This document shows, piece by piece, positions 25,301 through 33,948 of a DNA stretch of 64,000 nucleotides (positions are counted from its first letter, which is position 1; each line of letters begins with the position of its first letter). The notes beneath the pieces were generated by a model that was not told the DNA's origin, did no database searches, and saw nothing but the letters and a program-made list of their open reading frames with translations. The DNA lies in NCBI RefSeq assembly GCF_014645735.1, contig NZ_BMMH01000004.1, positions 395,405-459,404 of the forward strand. Direction: 5' to 3'. The stretch is from Nocardia jinanensis. Its GTDB lineage: Bacteria > Actinomycetota > Actinomycetes > Mycobacteriales > Mycobacteriaceae. Made by a program: the position numbers and the translations under genes.

Positions 25301-26202
25301 CGGCCCGGCTGGCGGCCGACCTCGGCACGATGTTCGGTAAGAAGGTGTCGGTCATGCACATCCTCGCCGACGTGACAGTCCAGGCCCTGGCCCGTCGACT
25401 GGACGCCGAGGGCGATGCGCCGGACTCCTCACCGTTCGCCGTGCTGCTACCGATCCGACCGGCCGGTACCGAGCCGCCCCTTTTCTGTCTGCACCCGACA
25501 TCGGGATTGGCGTGGTGCTACACGGGTTTGGCGGCTCACCTCGATTCGCGAGTGCCGATCTACGGATTACAGTCACCGTGGGTGGACGACGCCGAACCCC
25601 GGCCCCGGACGATCGACGAGTTCGCCGACCGGTACACACAGGCTGTTCGTTCGGTCCAGGGCGACGGCCCGTATCGCCTGCTGGGGTGGTCGCTCGGCGG
25701 AATCGTCGCCCATGCGGTCGCGGCCCGCCTGCGCGATCTCGGTGCCGAGGTGTCGCTGCTCGCACTGCTCGACGCCGATACGGCTTTCCTGGACGCGGAG
25801 CCGCCCGCGCCGCTGAGCGTCGCCGGGTTCATCGCCGAGTACGCAGGCGCGCTCGGGATCGACTCGGCGCCGGCCGGGCTCTCGACCGAAGACACGGTCA
25901 CGCTGATCCAGGATCGGCGCGGCGCAACCTTTCTCGAACCACGTCACCTAGAGCGGATGGTGGCAGCCGCACATCACACCGGCCTGATGCTCGCGCAGCA
26001 CCGTCCGCCGGTCGTCGATGCGGCGATGATCTACTTCGCCGCCGCGCCGGACGGTATCACCGACCGCCCGAACGCTGCGGCGAGTTGGACCCGCTACGTC
26101 GACGGTCCGGTGCACAACCACCCGATCGACGCTGGTCACGACGATATGATGTCGGCGGCGGTGATACCCGCGATCGCACAGGTGCTCAACAAGCACCTGT
26201 AG
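22315..26202 (+). CDS. single-module NRPS, C-A-T-TE
   Basis: The 1295-aa protein holds one complete module. The condensation domain (about 1-440) has an active HHIVQDG at residues 137-143. The adenylation domain (about 450-960) shows LIYTSGSTGIPKG near 608, HYGPTEFT, YRTGDLACW, RTDNQVKIRGFRIE and TPAGKLDRAALP. The carrier domain has the phosphopantetheine Ser in LGGNSLTA near 992, and the thioesterase has GWSLGG near 1123 and His in DAGHDDM near 1274. Eye alignment to GrsA gives specificity residues D-A-A-L-A-A-H-I-W(-K), a code I do not recognise. ATG at 22315 follows GGGAG; a 175-codon upstream extension is unlikely. No MbtH-like gene is visible. Confidence 0.93.
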   Translation: MTQRPDGAFELTAAQRGILYAQQLAPAPITIAHFVEIEGDLDTAALSAAIVQEARESGYRCLRLGVADGEPYQVVEEAVGDAVSMHDLRDSDDPEAAAREWMRAEYTAPLDVFDDRLSRMAVLRVSSRRYFWYGRAHHIVQDGYAATRTLQRVAQLYTALVEGVPPPPTPFGELAAVADDDRAYRNSPEVGADREYWRRHLAGAPDPAGLAGRSVPPPAHPRVVGSVLSPRITELLERVTGGRRGVASAPVLVAAFGAFVARMLGRDEVLLTLPVTARTTKTLRSSGGMAANAVPLRVPARPDDTVGQLVRATRHELVHALPRQRYRMEDVLRDTGRNAGTPGSFGPHVNLMMFNGALDVGSLIWRLHVLSTGLVEDLSLVVYSGSGDDGVRLDLQANPGLYSDAEVQQHYRRFVLFLERFLVAGSDAALTTIDILTDAERATLLRARQPDAAILTLPDIFVRAAATNPASVAVRFEGRSVTYAELDERSNRLARTLIRYGAGPETAVASALTRSVESIVTLWAIVKTGAMYVPIDPNYPAARIAHLLADSETMLGVTVTDLCARLPQSVHWVVLDDDSVAPVIDAEPAAAITQTDRPAPLRPDHAAYLIYTSGSTGIPKGVTITHTGSANLLRAKRECMQAQSDARVLHFASPSFDASVAEILLAFGAGACLVVVPSSVLGGRELADIVAAEKVTHMLVTPSLLSTMDPAALASVGMLAVAGEALRPEVAQRYAGLGLRNHYGPTEFTIWATCSDVLDDGRPITIGSPLRGATALVLDRWLRPVPAGVVGELYLAGAGLARGYHHRADLTSSRFVAGLFGGRGERMYRTGDLACWNDTGSLEFRGRTDNQVKIRGFRIELDEIDAVLARDPDVEFATTVGHDGPGDATTLVSYVQPAPDAEIDVDRLRDAAAQVLPTYMVPATVVILEQIPLTPAGKLDRAALPKPEFRSGRAKFRPATTPTEQKVADACAEVLGIERVGIDESFIELGGNSLTAARLAADLGTMFGKKVSVMHILADVTVQALARRLDAEGDAPDSSPFAVLLPIRPAGTEPPLFCLHPTSGLAWCYTGLAAHLDSRVPIYGLQSPWVDDAEPRPRTIDEFADRYTQAVRSVQGDGPYRLLGWSLGGIVAHAVAARLRDLGAEVSLLALLDADTAFLDAEPPAPLSVAGFIAEYAGALGIDSAPAGLSTEDTVTLIQDRRGATFLEPRHLERMVAAAHHTGLMLAQHRPPVVDAAMIYFAAAPDGITDRPNAAASWTRYVDGPVHNHPIDAGHDDMMSAAVIPAIAQVLNKHL

Positions 26203-26354
26203 GTCGGGAACCGACGAACCCCTGCCGAAATGCTCGGACAGCTCTACCACCGCCTGCAAACCGGCCAGAGCTACGACCTCCGGACGAGGAGATCCGCTGC
26301 CTGCTGGGCGGCCTCGCGCACCCGACGTAGCGAGCGGGGCCGGCCAGGCAGTTC

Positions 26355-26936
26355 TCAGCGGAACGGCCACCACCAGCGCCGGCGGCGGGGGTGACGGACA
26401 GTGATTCCGGCGTGCTCGATGCGGCCGGTGACCCGGAGCCGCGGCATCCCGGCTACCGGTGGGACCGCCTTGTTCTTGATGCGGCCCCACTCGGTGACCA
26501 CATCGTCGAGGTCGATGATCCAGCCCTGGGGCACGACGAATTCGACGCCGCCGTGTTTCGAATCCACCTCGACCAGAATCTCCCGGGTCCGCAGGACGGC
26601 AGTGCCGAAATCGAGTACCACTCTGCCGTGTTCGGAGTGCACGACGATCTGCGGTGGCACCAGCCAGGTGCCCTGCCGTGCGAGTTTGCTGCCCTTCGAG
26701 CGCAGCACCAGGCGGTCTGCCGTACCGCCGTGCGCGACAGGCGACAGGTCGGCGGTGACCACCTCCAGCTCCGGTCTGGTTCTGCTGGAATACACGGCGG
26801 CGAGTCGCTCATCCAATTCGGTGAGGTCCAGCCGTCCGTCGGCGTGCGCCTGCTGGATGAGCGCGGCGGCGTTGTCGCGTTCGCTGTCGGTGGCGCGCAC
26901 CGCCGGGAGGTTCTCGGATGGTGGCTCGACCGTCAT
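26355..26936 (-). CDS. DUF1707 (SHOCT-like) domain protein
   Basis: The 193-aa product begins with a DUF1707 domain (VRATDSERDNAAALIQQAHADGRLDLTELDERLAAVYSSRTRPEL split across residues about 12-58), common in actinobacteria, followed by a beta-rich C-terminal domain and an Arg/Trp-rich end. The domain is thought to be an oligomerisation or regulatory module; function is unknown. The second ATG (26936) is preferred because the DUF1707 domain starts soon after it. Confidence 0.83.
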   Translation of the reverse strand: MTVEPPSENLPAVRATDSERDNAAALIQQAHADGRLDLTELDERLAAVYSSRTRPELEVVTADLSPVAHGGTADRLVLRSKGSKLARQGTWLVPPQIVVHSEHGRVVLDFGTAVLRTREILVEVDSKHGGVEFVVPQGWIIDLDDVVTEWGRIKNKAVPPVAGMPRLRVTGRIEHAGITVRHPRRRRWWWPFR

Positions 26937-27095
26937 ATTCGTCACGATAGCGGAGCGGTGAATTCGCCGGTTTCCGCTCCGGCACAAGTGGTGTGGTGGT
27001 GTGCAGTCCGAGCGGTTCCCGGTGGCGGACCATCCGGTGATGGAGGGCCTGACTGAAGGTGTCCACCGATCCCGCGGTATGAGCTGACGTATCGG

Positions 27096-27302
27096 TCAGA
27101 AGTCGCTCGAGTAGTCCTGGCTGGTCCAGCGGTCGGGGTGGATGGTGAACAGGACGGATCGGTCGCCGTCCATCTGATCGGCGAACGCGCGTCCGCCTTC
27201 GGGACCGAGATAGCGGACGGCGATCGCTTCCCGCGCCTCATGAGGGGACGGGGTCTCGGCGTCGACGACGGTGCCTTCGACGACGACGTATTCGATGGGC
27301 AC
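27096..27302 (-). pseudogene. C-terminal fragment of a PPOX-class F420/flavin oxidoreductase
   Basis: The 68-residue frame reads like the end of a pyridoxamine-phosphate-oxidase-fold enzyme: YVVVEGTVVDAE, EAIAVRYLGPEGGRAFA and the terminal VLFTIHPDRWTSQDYS. The N-terminal half with the flavin/F420-binding barrel is missing; a TetR gene begins only 40 bp upstream. It is either a truncated relic or a short stand-alone protein. Confidence 0.5.
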
Positions 27303-27341
27303 GAGGATCTGCTCTTGTGAGCATGGGGCGAACCGATTGCT

Positions 27342-27980
27342 CTACCCCGTGGTTTCGTGGCCGTGATGCGTCGAGCGGGTGTTGGTTGTTCGGCTCCGCC
27401 TCATAGCGAACAGTGCCGCCGCTGCCTGCTCGGCGAGCTCAGGCGCGTGGTCGGGGATCGGCCGGCCGACACTCAGATATCGCTTGATCATGGCGTAGGG
27501 CAGGTCGACCACCGCGAGGAGGGCTCGGTCGGCCGCGTCGGGGGCGGTATCGTCGCTGTTCTCTATCAGGGCACTCAGCGCCTCGTGTAGCGCAGTGTCG
27601 GCTCGCGCGATGTCTGTGCGAGCCTGCTCGCTCCAGTTCTGCTCATCCAGTTCTCTTGCTCCCGTGAGCAGTACGCGCGCTTCGCTGGGATTGCGCCGCG
27701 CCCATTCGAGGCTCGCACGGGCGCTGCGGCGGATCGCTTCCTGCGGTTCTCCGAGACTCAGCGCGGCGAACAGTTCGTCGTGGAAGCTCTGTATCGCACG
27801 TGACCACAGCGCGGCCAGTAATGCGGGGCGATCCGGGAAGCGGTGATACACCGATCCGCTCGGTGCGCCGGCGGCTCTGGCCACACCCGACATGGTGACA
27901 GCAGCCGGCCCGCCTCCGGCCAAGAGCTCGGCGGCGGCGTCCAGGAGCCGATCGGCGTTGTACCTCGGTAACCTTCCCAT
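27342..27980 (-). CDS. TetR-family transcriptional regulator
   Basis: The 212-aa protein has the TetR helix-turn-helix at residues about 10-55 (AAAELLAGGGPAAVTMSGVARAAGAPSGSVYHRF) and a helical ligand domain. It is divergent from the SRPBCC gene at 28077, with two near-identical 18-bp elements in the 96-bp gap, so autoregulation and control of the SRPBCC gene are likely. Confidence 0.87.
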   Translation of the reverse strand: MGRLPRYNADRLLDAAAELLAGGGPAAVTMSGVARAAGAPSGSVYHRFPDRPALLAALWSRAIQSFHDELFAALSLGEPQEAIRRSARASLEWARRNPSEARVLLTGARELDEQNWSEQARTDIARADTALHEALSALIENSDDTAPDAADRALLAVVDLPYAMIKRYLSVGRPIPDHAPELAEQAAAALFAMRRSRTTNTRSTHHGHETTG

Positions 27981-27983
27981 GTA

Positions 27984-28026
27984 TTAGAGGATAGACTCCA
28001 ATAATTTTTTAGAGTAAAGTCTCCAA
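27984..28026. promoter_or_regulatory. tandem TetR operators
   Basis: Two 18-bp elements, TTAGAGGATAGACTCCAA (27984-28001) and TTAGAGTAAAGTCTCCAA (28009-28026), are direct repeats 25 bp apart. Each is itself an imperfect palindrome (TTRGAG-N6-CTCCAA). They occupy the AT-rich gap between divergent TetR and SRPBCC genes, the expected location for binding of two TetR dimers. Confidence 0.7.
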
Positions 28027-28076
28027 AATAGAGTTGGCCGGAAGCCGACTGCCCGGACGGGACCAGGAGCCGAATC

Positions 28077-28667
28077 ATGGCCGTTGTCAACCTGCACCTA
28101 CGTCATCTGCCGGTACCGGAGAGCGCGGTGGGTGCGCTGGTGGACACCCTCGCCGGCGAGGATGACGCACTGTGGCCCGTGCCCCGCTGGCCGGCGATGC
28201 GGTTCGATCGCTCGCTCGGCGTAGGCGCGGTGGGCGGGCACGGACCGATCCGGTACACAGTGGAGCACTACGTGCCCGGCCGCTGGGTGCGCTTCCGATT
28301 CACCGGGCCCCGCGGCTTCGACGGATTCCACGAATTCACCGTCCATCCCACTCCCGACGGGACCGATCTGGTTCACCTGCTCGCCATGAACGCTCGCGGC
28401 CGGGCCCGGCTGACATGGCCCCTGGCCTACCGATGGATGCACGACGGCCTCTTGGAAGATTGCCTGGATCGCGCGGAACACGCCCTCACCGGCTCCGTTT
28501 CCCACCCCGCCCGGTGGACCCGACGTGTCCGCCTGCTGCGCTGGGTCATCGAACGCGCCAAGGCCCGAACGTCCTCTACAAGAGAGTCGGCCGGCGGAGC
28601 CCGACGTGGTGTGCATTCGTCGTGTTCGCCGTTGGCTGAACCCGAAGAACTCACGCTATTTCGATGA
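28077..28667 (+). CDS. SRPBCC-family protein
   Basis: The 196-aa product has the helix-grip layout: an N-terminal strand LHLRHLPVPESAVGALVDTL, central RFDRSLGVGAVGGHGPIRYTVEHYVPGRWVRFRF and a long C-terminal helix (HDGLLEDCLDRAEHAL). These proteins bind hydrophobic ligands or act as coenzyme-A-free cyclases or lyases; function is unassigned. ATG at 28077 follows CAGGAG. The last 30-35 residues are basic and overlap the convergent ABM gene by 17 bp. Confidence 0.75.
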   Translation: MAVVNLHLRHLPVPESAVGALVDTLAGEDDALWPVPRWPAMRFDRSLGVGAVGGHGPIRYTVEHYVPGRWVRFRFTGPRGFDGFHEFTVHPTPDGTDLVHLLAMNARGRARLTWPLAYRWMHDGLLEDCLDRAEHALTGSVSHPARWTRRVRLLRWVIERAKARTSSTRESAGGARRGVHSSCSPLAEPEELTLFR

Positions 28668-28944
28668 ACTGCCTCATCTGCGACGGCTCGGCCAAGATAT
28701 CCTCCATGGCTGTGATACACGCCTTCAGATGCGGTGTTTCGAAATGGGCCATCAGGGCCGCTCGGTCGACCCATTCCTCGAGCAGCACTGCCCGAGTCGA
28801 GTCGGTTGGGTGGAAGAAGAGTTCGTAGCCGACGCATCCCGGCTCGGCGAGGGTCGGCTCGATCATCGCCAGCAAGACCTCACGCATATCTTCCCCGCGG
28901 CCGGGCTTCGCAGTGAAGCGGACATCGAGTACCAGCGTGGACAT
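28651..28944 (-). CDS. antibiotic biosynthesis monooxygenase (ABM)-domain protein
   Basis: The 97-aa protein is a single ABM/YgiN-like ferredoxin-fold domain: VLDVRFTAKPGRGEDMREVLLAMIEPTLAEPGC, then ELFFHPTDSTRAVLLEEWVDRAALMAHFETPHL. Relatives are cofactor-free quinol monooxygenases or dimeric oxygenases. It overlaps convergently with the SRPBCC gene. The substrate is unknown. Confidence 0.83.
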   Translation of the reverse strand: MSTLVLDVRFTAKPGRGEDMREVLLAMIEPTLAEPGCVGYELFFHPTDSTRAVLLEEWVDRAALMAHFETPHLKACITAMEDILAEPSQMRQFIEIA

Positions 28945-29137
28945 CGAGACCGATTCCCTCCCAGGTGAAGTAGATGCCGTATTCGCATAGCGGGCCCGGC
29001 CACCCTACACATGGTCGGCGCCAGCCCGAGAGACTGGAACGCTCGAGCTCGGGCGGCGGCCGCAGTACGTTCTACGACCTGGCCGGGTCCCGAGTCGGAT
29101 TGCACCTCACGCTACGTCAGGGTTTAGCGTCGGGCCG

Positions 29138-30025
29138 GTGACGATCACTGTTCTCGACTCCTACTCGGCTATGAAGCAAATCCTGCAGGCACCGGTGGCC
29201 GATCGGAAAGGCATGCTGCGGGCGATGCTCGAACCGACGACCGGGATGTACCGGTATTTCCCGGGAGAGGTCGACCTGGTGGCGTTCCACCGGCAGTCGG
29301 CCGGGTTCCCGCTCGACCGCGACGAACAGCGCTGCCTCGACGCCCTCGAAACGCTCGCGGCGGCCGATGCCTGGAAGCGCATGCAGCGGGCGGTCGACGA
29401 CGCGGCAGCCGTATTGCTCGCCGCGACACCGGGATTCCGAGCGCCGGACATCACCGTGCTCCTTGCGCTCGGCGACCCGGGCGACACCAATTTCATGGGC
29501 CCGAGTCTGGGCGTCACCGGCTTCGGCGGTATCTCCGGCTACATCACGATCACCTTGTGGCCCGACCCGGAGAACCTGGAGCGTCTGGAGTGCACCGCGG
29601 TGCACGAACTCCACCACAACCTGCGCTACAGCCCCGGCGGTGTGGTGTGGGATCCGATGACGGTCACCGTCGGTGAACATGTGGTGGGTGAGGGTCTGGC
29701 CGACGCTTTCGCTCGTGAACTCTATGGTGACGACCTGGGCTACGCCCGCCTCGGCGTGCCGACCTTGCACGACGACGAGTCGTTCACGAAAGTTGTCTCC
29801 GGACTGAATATCACCGGTATGCAGAACTTCGCGGCCTGGGTGCACGGCGACACCATCGCCGAGCATCTGGGCGTGACCCCGGTCGGATTGCCGACGGGAG
29901 CGGGGTATTCCGCCGGCAACAGGTTGGTCGACGCCTACCTCGCGGCGACGGGTAAGTCCGCGGCCGAGGCTCTGCACGCCGACAGCGCGGAAGTAATCGC
30001 CACCGCGCTCGCGGCGAACCGGTAG
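29138..30025 (+). CDS. DUF2268-type putative zinc-dependent protease
   Basis: The 295-aa cytosolic protein contains a zincin motif HELHH (in AVHELHHNLRY) at about residues 158-162, and a downstream Glu in VVGEGLADAFARELYG that probably supplies the third zinc ligand. The overall layout, including YITITLWPD before the motif, fits the DUF2268 predicted Zn-protease family. The GTG start at 29138 has only a weak ribosome-binding site. There is no signal peptide. Confidence 0.82.
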   Translation: MTITVLDSYSAMKQILQAPVADRKGMLRAMLEPTTGMYRYFPGEVDLVAFHRQSAGFPLDRDEQRCLDALETLAAADAWKRMQRAVDDAAAVLLAATPGFRAPDITVLLALGDPGDTNFMGPSLGVTGFGGISGYITITLWPDPENLERLECTAVHELHHNLRYSPGGVVWDPMTVTVGEHVVGEGLADAFARELYGDDLGYARLGVPTLHDDESFTKVVSGLNITGMQNFAAWVHGDTIAEHLGVTPVGLPTGAGYSAGNRLVDAYLAATGKSAAEALHADSAEVIATALAANR

Positions 30026-30094
30026 GTGCCGTCCCACCGCCGTCGTCCGGATCGCGCGAACTTGCGCAAGGATTGCGCGCGGCGGATGGCGGTG

Positions 30095-30865
30095 TCCATC
30101 GGTCAGCCACACCTCATCTCGGTTCAAGTGGTTCAAGAGGTTCGTGTCGTGCGAGGTGAACAGGAGCTGGGCTCCGTGCGGGTTGGACTTTCGTAGCTTG
30201 AAGAGTTTGACGAGCTGTGCGGTGAGTGTGGGGTGCAGGCCGGCGTCGAGCTCGTCGAAGAGGATGAGGGTGCCGTCCTGTAGGGCGTTGAGCACCGGTC
30301 CGATCAGCTCGAACCAGGCCCGGGTGCCGGCCGACTCGTGGCGGTAGTCGAACGGCAGTCGTTCGGTGTCGGCGAGGTGGACGAGCTGCGGGGTCCGGCG
30401 GATGATGGGCTCGCCGCGTCCGGATTCGATCCGTGTTTCCTCGATCTGTACGTCGGTCACTCCGAGATCGGCGAGCCGCAGCAGGGCCATGGCCTGTCGG
30501 CGAGTTTGATTGCCATTCCGGCTCGTCGAGGGCGGTGTCGTCCTCGAGTACGTCGAACTCGTCCTCCCGGGGGACATCGAAGAGTCGAAGAGTCGGCCGT
30601 CCCGTGCCGACCGAGCGACGCCGATCCTGGTCCAACGGCTGTCCCAATATCGTGCAGCGAACGACGGCTCGGGCGAACCCTGCTCCAGCTCCAGCGCGAA
30701 CGATGAATCGCGGGTCTTCGCGTCGCCGAAAGCGAATGGTTCGACGGGGATCTCCTCGTCCCAAACGCGCAATGAGGTCCTGACGGCCTCACGAAGCCAG
30801 GCCAGTGCCGCCAGCACGTTCGATTTTCCCGAGGCGTTGGGGCCGAAGATGCCCGCAACCGGCAC
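30095..30865 (-). pseudogene. broken AAA-family ATPase (RloC/AbiL-like, ABC-type head)
   Basis: Conserved blocks survive in order: Walker A GPNASGKSN near the start, MALLRLADLGVTDVQIEE, ESAGTRAWFELIGPVL, Walker B ILFDELDAGLHPTLT and FTSHDTNLL followed by DEVWLTD. They are separated by a frame change near 30500-30530, an internal deletion and missing N- and C-terminal ends (the neighbour AAC(3) gene ends 52 bp away). Intact relatives of about 400 aa are overcoming-lysogeny/anticodon-nuclease-type ATPases, so this may be the relic of a defence or stress system. Confidence 0.7.
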
Positions 30866-30917
30866 GATGGAGGCGCCGAACGGTGTGCTCGCGCGGTTCG
30901 GCCGGTGTCCGCGGGAA

Positions 30918-31754
30918 CTATCCGATCTTTCGGCGTAGCGCGCCGGTGGCGAAATCGATCAAGGGTCGCTGTTCCACCAGTCGCGCGACCGACGAACCGA
31001 GCTGTCCGGTACTGGTGTCGGCCGGTTGTGCTGCCGCGAACTCGTCGAGAATGTCGGCGAAGTGGGTGTCGTCGTAATCCAGGTCCGAGAATTGCACCCA
31101 CTGCCGTTGTCCATCGCGGATGAGCGGAGCGCCTTGGGTTATCACGGTCCCCACACCGTTGCGAACCTCCGCGAGGTGCAGGCTTGTGCAGTTGTCGGTG
31201 CCGATCAGCAGCACCCGTGCGTGACGGTCGTACAAGCGCGCCAGTGGCGATTCCTCGCCGAGCGACATGCTCAGCTCGTGGCTGTCAACGATCGCCGCCG
31301 CGTCTGCACCCCATGCGGCGAACGAGACGTGGGGATGGTGACTCCGCTGAACATTCGGCCAGGTGCGAAATGTCTCGGCAACCGCCCCCATCCACTCGCT
31401 GGGGGTTCGTTCGGGGTCGAAGGCCGGCAAACTGGCCCGCACCTCCGGTACCCATTCCGGGGGCACCGGAGGGTTCTGCCACCTCGCGGGATCGGTCAGG
31501 CCCGACGTATGAGTAGGGACAACGAGTGTGCCCGAGGGGGTGAGTGTGTCCTGTAGTGCCTGGATGACGGCGACGGCTCCACCTGACACCCACCCCAGCG
31601 ACTTCAGGCTCGCGTGTACCAGGACGAGGTCGCCGCTACGCAGCCCCAGTGTTCTCATGTCCTCCGCAAGGGAGGTCCGCGTGTGGGGGCGGGTTTGGCC
31701 GGCTGGTGCTTGTGGTGGCCGCGATGCTGACACTGTGGAATCGCTGTGGACCAT
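30918..31754 (-). CDS. aminoglycoside N(3)-acetyltransferase family protein
   Basis: The 278-aa protein has the AAC(3) layout: [55 protein letters not shown] and a C-terminal GAPLIRDG. Family members acetylate the 3-amino group of aminoglycosides using acetyl-CoA; environmental chromosomal copies may have other substrates. It is about 28 residues longer at the N-terminus than usual, so an internal start near [10 protein letters not shown] is possible. Confidence 0.87.
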   Translation of the reverse strand: MVHSDSTVSASRPPQAPAGQTRPHTRTSLAEDMRTLGLRSGDLVLVHASLKSLGWVSGGAVAVIQALQDTLTPSGTLVVPTHTSGLTDPARWQNPPVPPEWVPEVRASLPAFDPERTPSEWMGAVAETFRTWPNVQRSHHPHVSFAAWGADAAAIVDSHELSMSLGEESPLARLYDRHARVLLIGTDNCTSLHLAEVRNGVGTVITQGAPLIRDGQRQWVQFSDLDYDDTHFADILDEFAAAQPADTSTGQLGSSVARLVEQRPLIDFATGALRRKIG

Positions 31755-31832
31755 GGCCGGAAATTATCAGGGCCACCAGATCGTCACCGGGGCAGGTGTC
31801 GCAGAAAAGCAGCTCAGAGGTTGAAACTCGAG

Positions 31833-32261
31833 CTAGTCGTCGGGAAAGTCACGGCGGTTTCGCTTGGTGATGCCGCGCCGCTTCTTCGCGGCGATGCGAC
31901 GTTCCTTCGCGCCGCGCGAGGGCTTGGTGGCGCGGCGAACGGGCGGCGGGGCGGCAGCGGCGTCACGCAGTAACGAGGCCAGGTGTTCGCGGGCGGCCAC
32001 GCGGTTCTGCAACTGTGCGCGGTGCTCCGAAGCGGCGATCGTGAGCACCCCGTCGACCAGGCGGCCGGCCAGGCGATCGAGCATCCGGGTGCGTAGCCCC
32101 TCCGGCACGGAGGGTGAGTTGACGAGGTCGAACGACAGCCCTACCCGGCTGTCGGTGGTGTTGACGTGCTGCCCGCCCGGGCCGGACGAGCGTGAGAACC
32201 GCTCGCGTAACTCGGATGCGGGTATCACCAGCGTCCGAGTCACGGTCAGGTCTTCTGCCAT
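31833..32261 (-). CDS. arfB: alternative ribosome-rescue factor ArfB (peptidyl-tRNA hydrolase)
   Basis: The 142-aa protein has the class I release-factor catalytic loop GPGGQHVN (GGQ motif) within RFSRSSGPGGQHVNTTDSRV, followed by the small domain and a basic tail (RGAKERRIAAKKRRGITKRNRR) that in ArfB inserts into the empty mRNA channel. It releases peptides from stalled ribosomes without a stop codon. Confidence 0.92.
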   Translation of the reverse strand: MAEDLTVTRTLVIPASELRERFSRSSGPGGQHVNTTDSRVGLSFDLVNSPSVPEGLRTRMLDRLAGRLVDGVLTIAASEHRAQLQNRVAAREHLASLLRDAAAAPPPVRRATKPSRGAKERRIAAKKRRGITKRNRRDFPDD

Positions 32262-32487
32262 GATCCGACGCCGTCTTTCCGGTTCGCGAGTCCACTATCT
32301 CGAGTGGCTGAATGGTGACTTTGTCGTTCACGATAGCGACGACCTTGTCTATGGGTAACAGGCAGCACGCGGTCGTCGTGTTCTCACCGATGTCGCCGAC
32401 GCCGGACTTGCCTGCCTCGCGAAGCCGCGAGGGCGTGATCGGTTGGTCCGGGATCGACAACAGTTGCGCCGCTTTCCGGTGTGGAGT

Positions 32488-33927
32488 TCAGCCTCCGAGG
32501 ATCTGCGCGACTGGTTGTTGCGGGTCGTATGTGGCCCACCCCGGGTCTCCGGTTTCGGCGAATGCGACCCAGGCGGCGTGCATCCGAGTCGCGAGACCGA
32601 CCGGGGCGTGGCCCGGACCGAGCAGGCCGGTGTCTCCGTGCAGCCATGGCTTGTCGACGATGTCGAACACGAAGGGCAGTTCGACGGTGTGGGCGGCGCC
32701 GAGTCGCCCGTCGAGGGCTGTCGAGCGGTATCCGAACGAGTAGAGGTGTGTGCGGCCACCCGAGATTCGCGCGTGCGCCTGCGCCATACGCGCCGTGCCT
32801 CCCCCGAACAGAGTGTTCCCGAGAACTGAAGAGCGCAGCTCGCCCGGTGTCGCACCCGGTCGTGCCGCGTGGAGCGCGGCAACTGCGATCTCCGGGTCCG
32901 CGTACACGCGGGCGGCGACGGCGAGTAGGTCGGCCTCGGTAGAGGACTCGAGGTTGCCCGCCGGTACGAGGTAGAGGTGCCCCTCCTCGGTGTTGGTGCC
33001 TATCAAGAGGTCGACGTCGGCGGCCGGGCCGGCGGCGAGACTGTCGGCGGGCTGGACCGGGAGTACCAGGCTGAACGGGCTCAGACCGGCCAGCGGATCC
33101 GTAACGTTGTCGGTGCGCAGGTCCAGGCCGGTCAGCGTCGGCAGAATCGCCAGGAAACGCTCGTCCGTGATCGCAGCGAATGCCTCGACGGTCGGTTCGA
33201 CACCCAGCGCCGCAGCCGCCGCGGCGGTAACCCGGAGCGCCTGCTCGGGAGTGAAAGCGCCAGTGCCGCTTCCACTTTGCATGATCGCCCGCCGGAAAAG
33301 GCCGTTGGCCTCCGGTGTCGCGAGCAGCGCGCCGATAATCGTGGCGCCTGCGGACTGGCCGAAGATCGTGACGTTGTCCGGGTCGCCGCCGAATGCGGCG
33401 ACCATATCGCGCACCCAGACGAGTGCGGCGAGCACGTCGAGTAGCCCGCGGTTGGCCGGAGCGCCTTCCATGTCGAGGAAACCGGGGACCCCGAGGCGGT
33501 AGTTCACCGTCACCAGGACGACGCCGTCGCGGGCGAAGGCGCTGCCGTCGTAGAGCGCGGCGCGGGTCGAACCGGTGACGAACCCGCCGCCGTGCACGAA
33601 CACCATGACGGGGCGTTTGCGGGCGTCGGCAGCGGGCGTGCGAATGTCGACGGTCAGGTACTCCTCGCCGCGCACCCAGCCCGGCCCGAAGTAGGGAGTC
33701 ATATCGAGTCGCCCGAAGTCGCGGGTCGGCTGCGGGGCGGTCGGCGACGGCTGCGTACCGTCACGGACACCGGACCAACCCGGGTGCGGCGCGGGTGGTG
33801 CGAAACGTCCGAGACCGGTCGGGGCCGCCGCGTAAGGGATGGCGCGGTAGAGCTCGCCGGATCCGTCACGGAGGCCCTTCACAGCGCCCATCGGGGTTTC
33901 GACAACCGGCATTATGTACTGGGACAA
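32488..33927 (-). CDS. type B carboxylesterase
   Basis: The 479-aa alpha/beta hydrolase has the oxyanion segment VFVHGGGF, the nucleophile elbow GQSAGA near residue 195, GTNTEEGHLY with the acidic residue and AAHTVELPFVF with the catalytic His. Such enzymes hydrolyse ester bonds of varied small molecules. The TTG start at 33927 follows GGAAGG with 6-nt spacing; the next in-frame ATG is five codons further. There is no signal peptide. It lies 21 bp after the MBL hydrolase gene and is probably co-transcribed. Confidence 0.9.
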   Translation of the reverse strand: MSQYIMPVVETPMGAVKGLRDGSGELYRAIPYAAAPTGLGRFAPPAPHPGWSGVRDGTQPSPTAPQPTRDFGRLDMTPYFGPGWVRGEEYLTVDIRTPAADARKRPVMVFVHGGGFVTGSTRAALYDGSAFARDGVVLVTVNYRLGVPGFLDMEGAPANRGLLDVLAALVWVRDMVAAFGGDPDNVTIFGQSAGATIIGALLATPEANGLFRRAIMQSGSGTGAFTPEQALRVTAAAAAALGVEPTVEAFAAITDERFLAILPTLTGLDLRTDNVTDPLAGLSPFSLVLPVQPADSLAAGPAADVDLLIGTNTEEGHLYLVPAGNLESSTEADLLAVAARVYADPEIAVAALHAARPGATPGELRSSVLGNTLFGGGTARMAQAHARISGGRTHLYSFGYRSTALDGRLGAAHTVELPFVFDIVDKPWLHGDTGLLGPGHAPVGLATRMHAAWVAFAETGDPGWATYDPQQPVAQILGG

Positions 33928-33948
33928 GGGAAACCTTCCTTTCAGGGA

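Noticed and set aside
29117..30113. Extension of the AAA ATPase frame to 582 codons
   Set aside because: The added half is antisense to the DUF2268 protease gene and loses all ATPase similarity.
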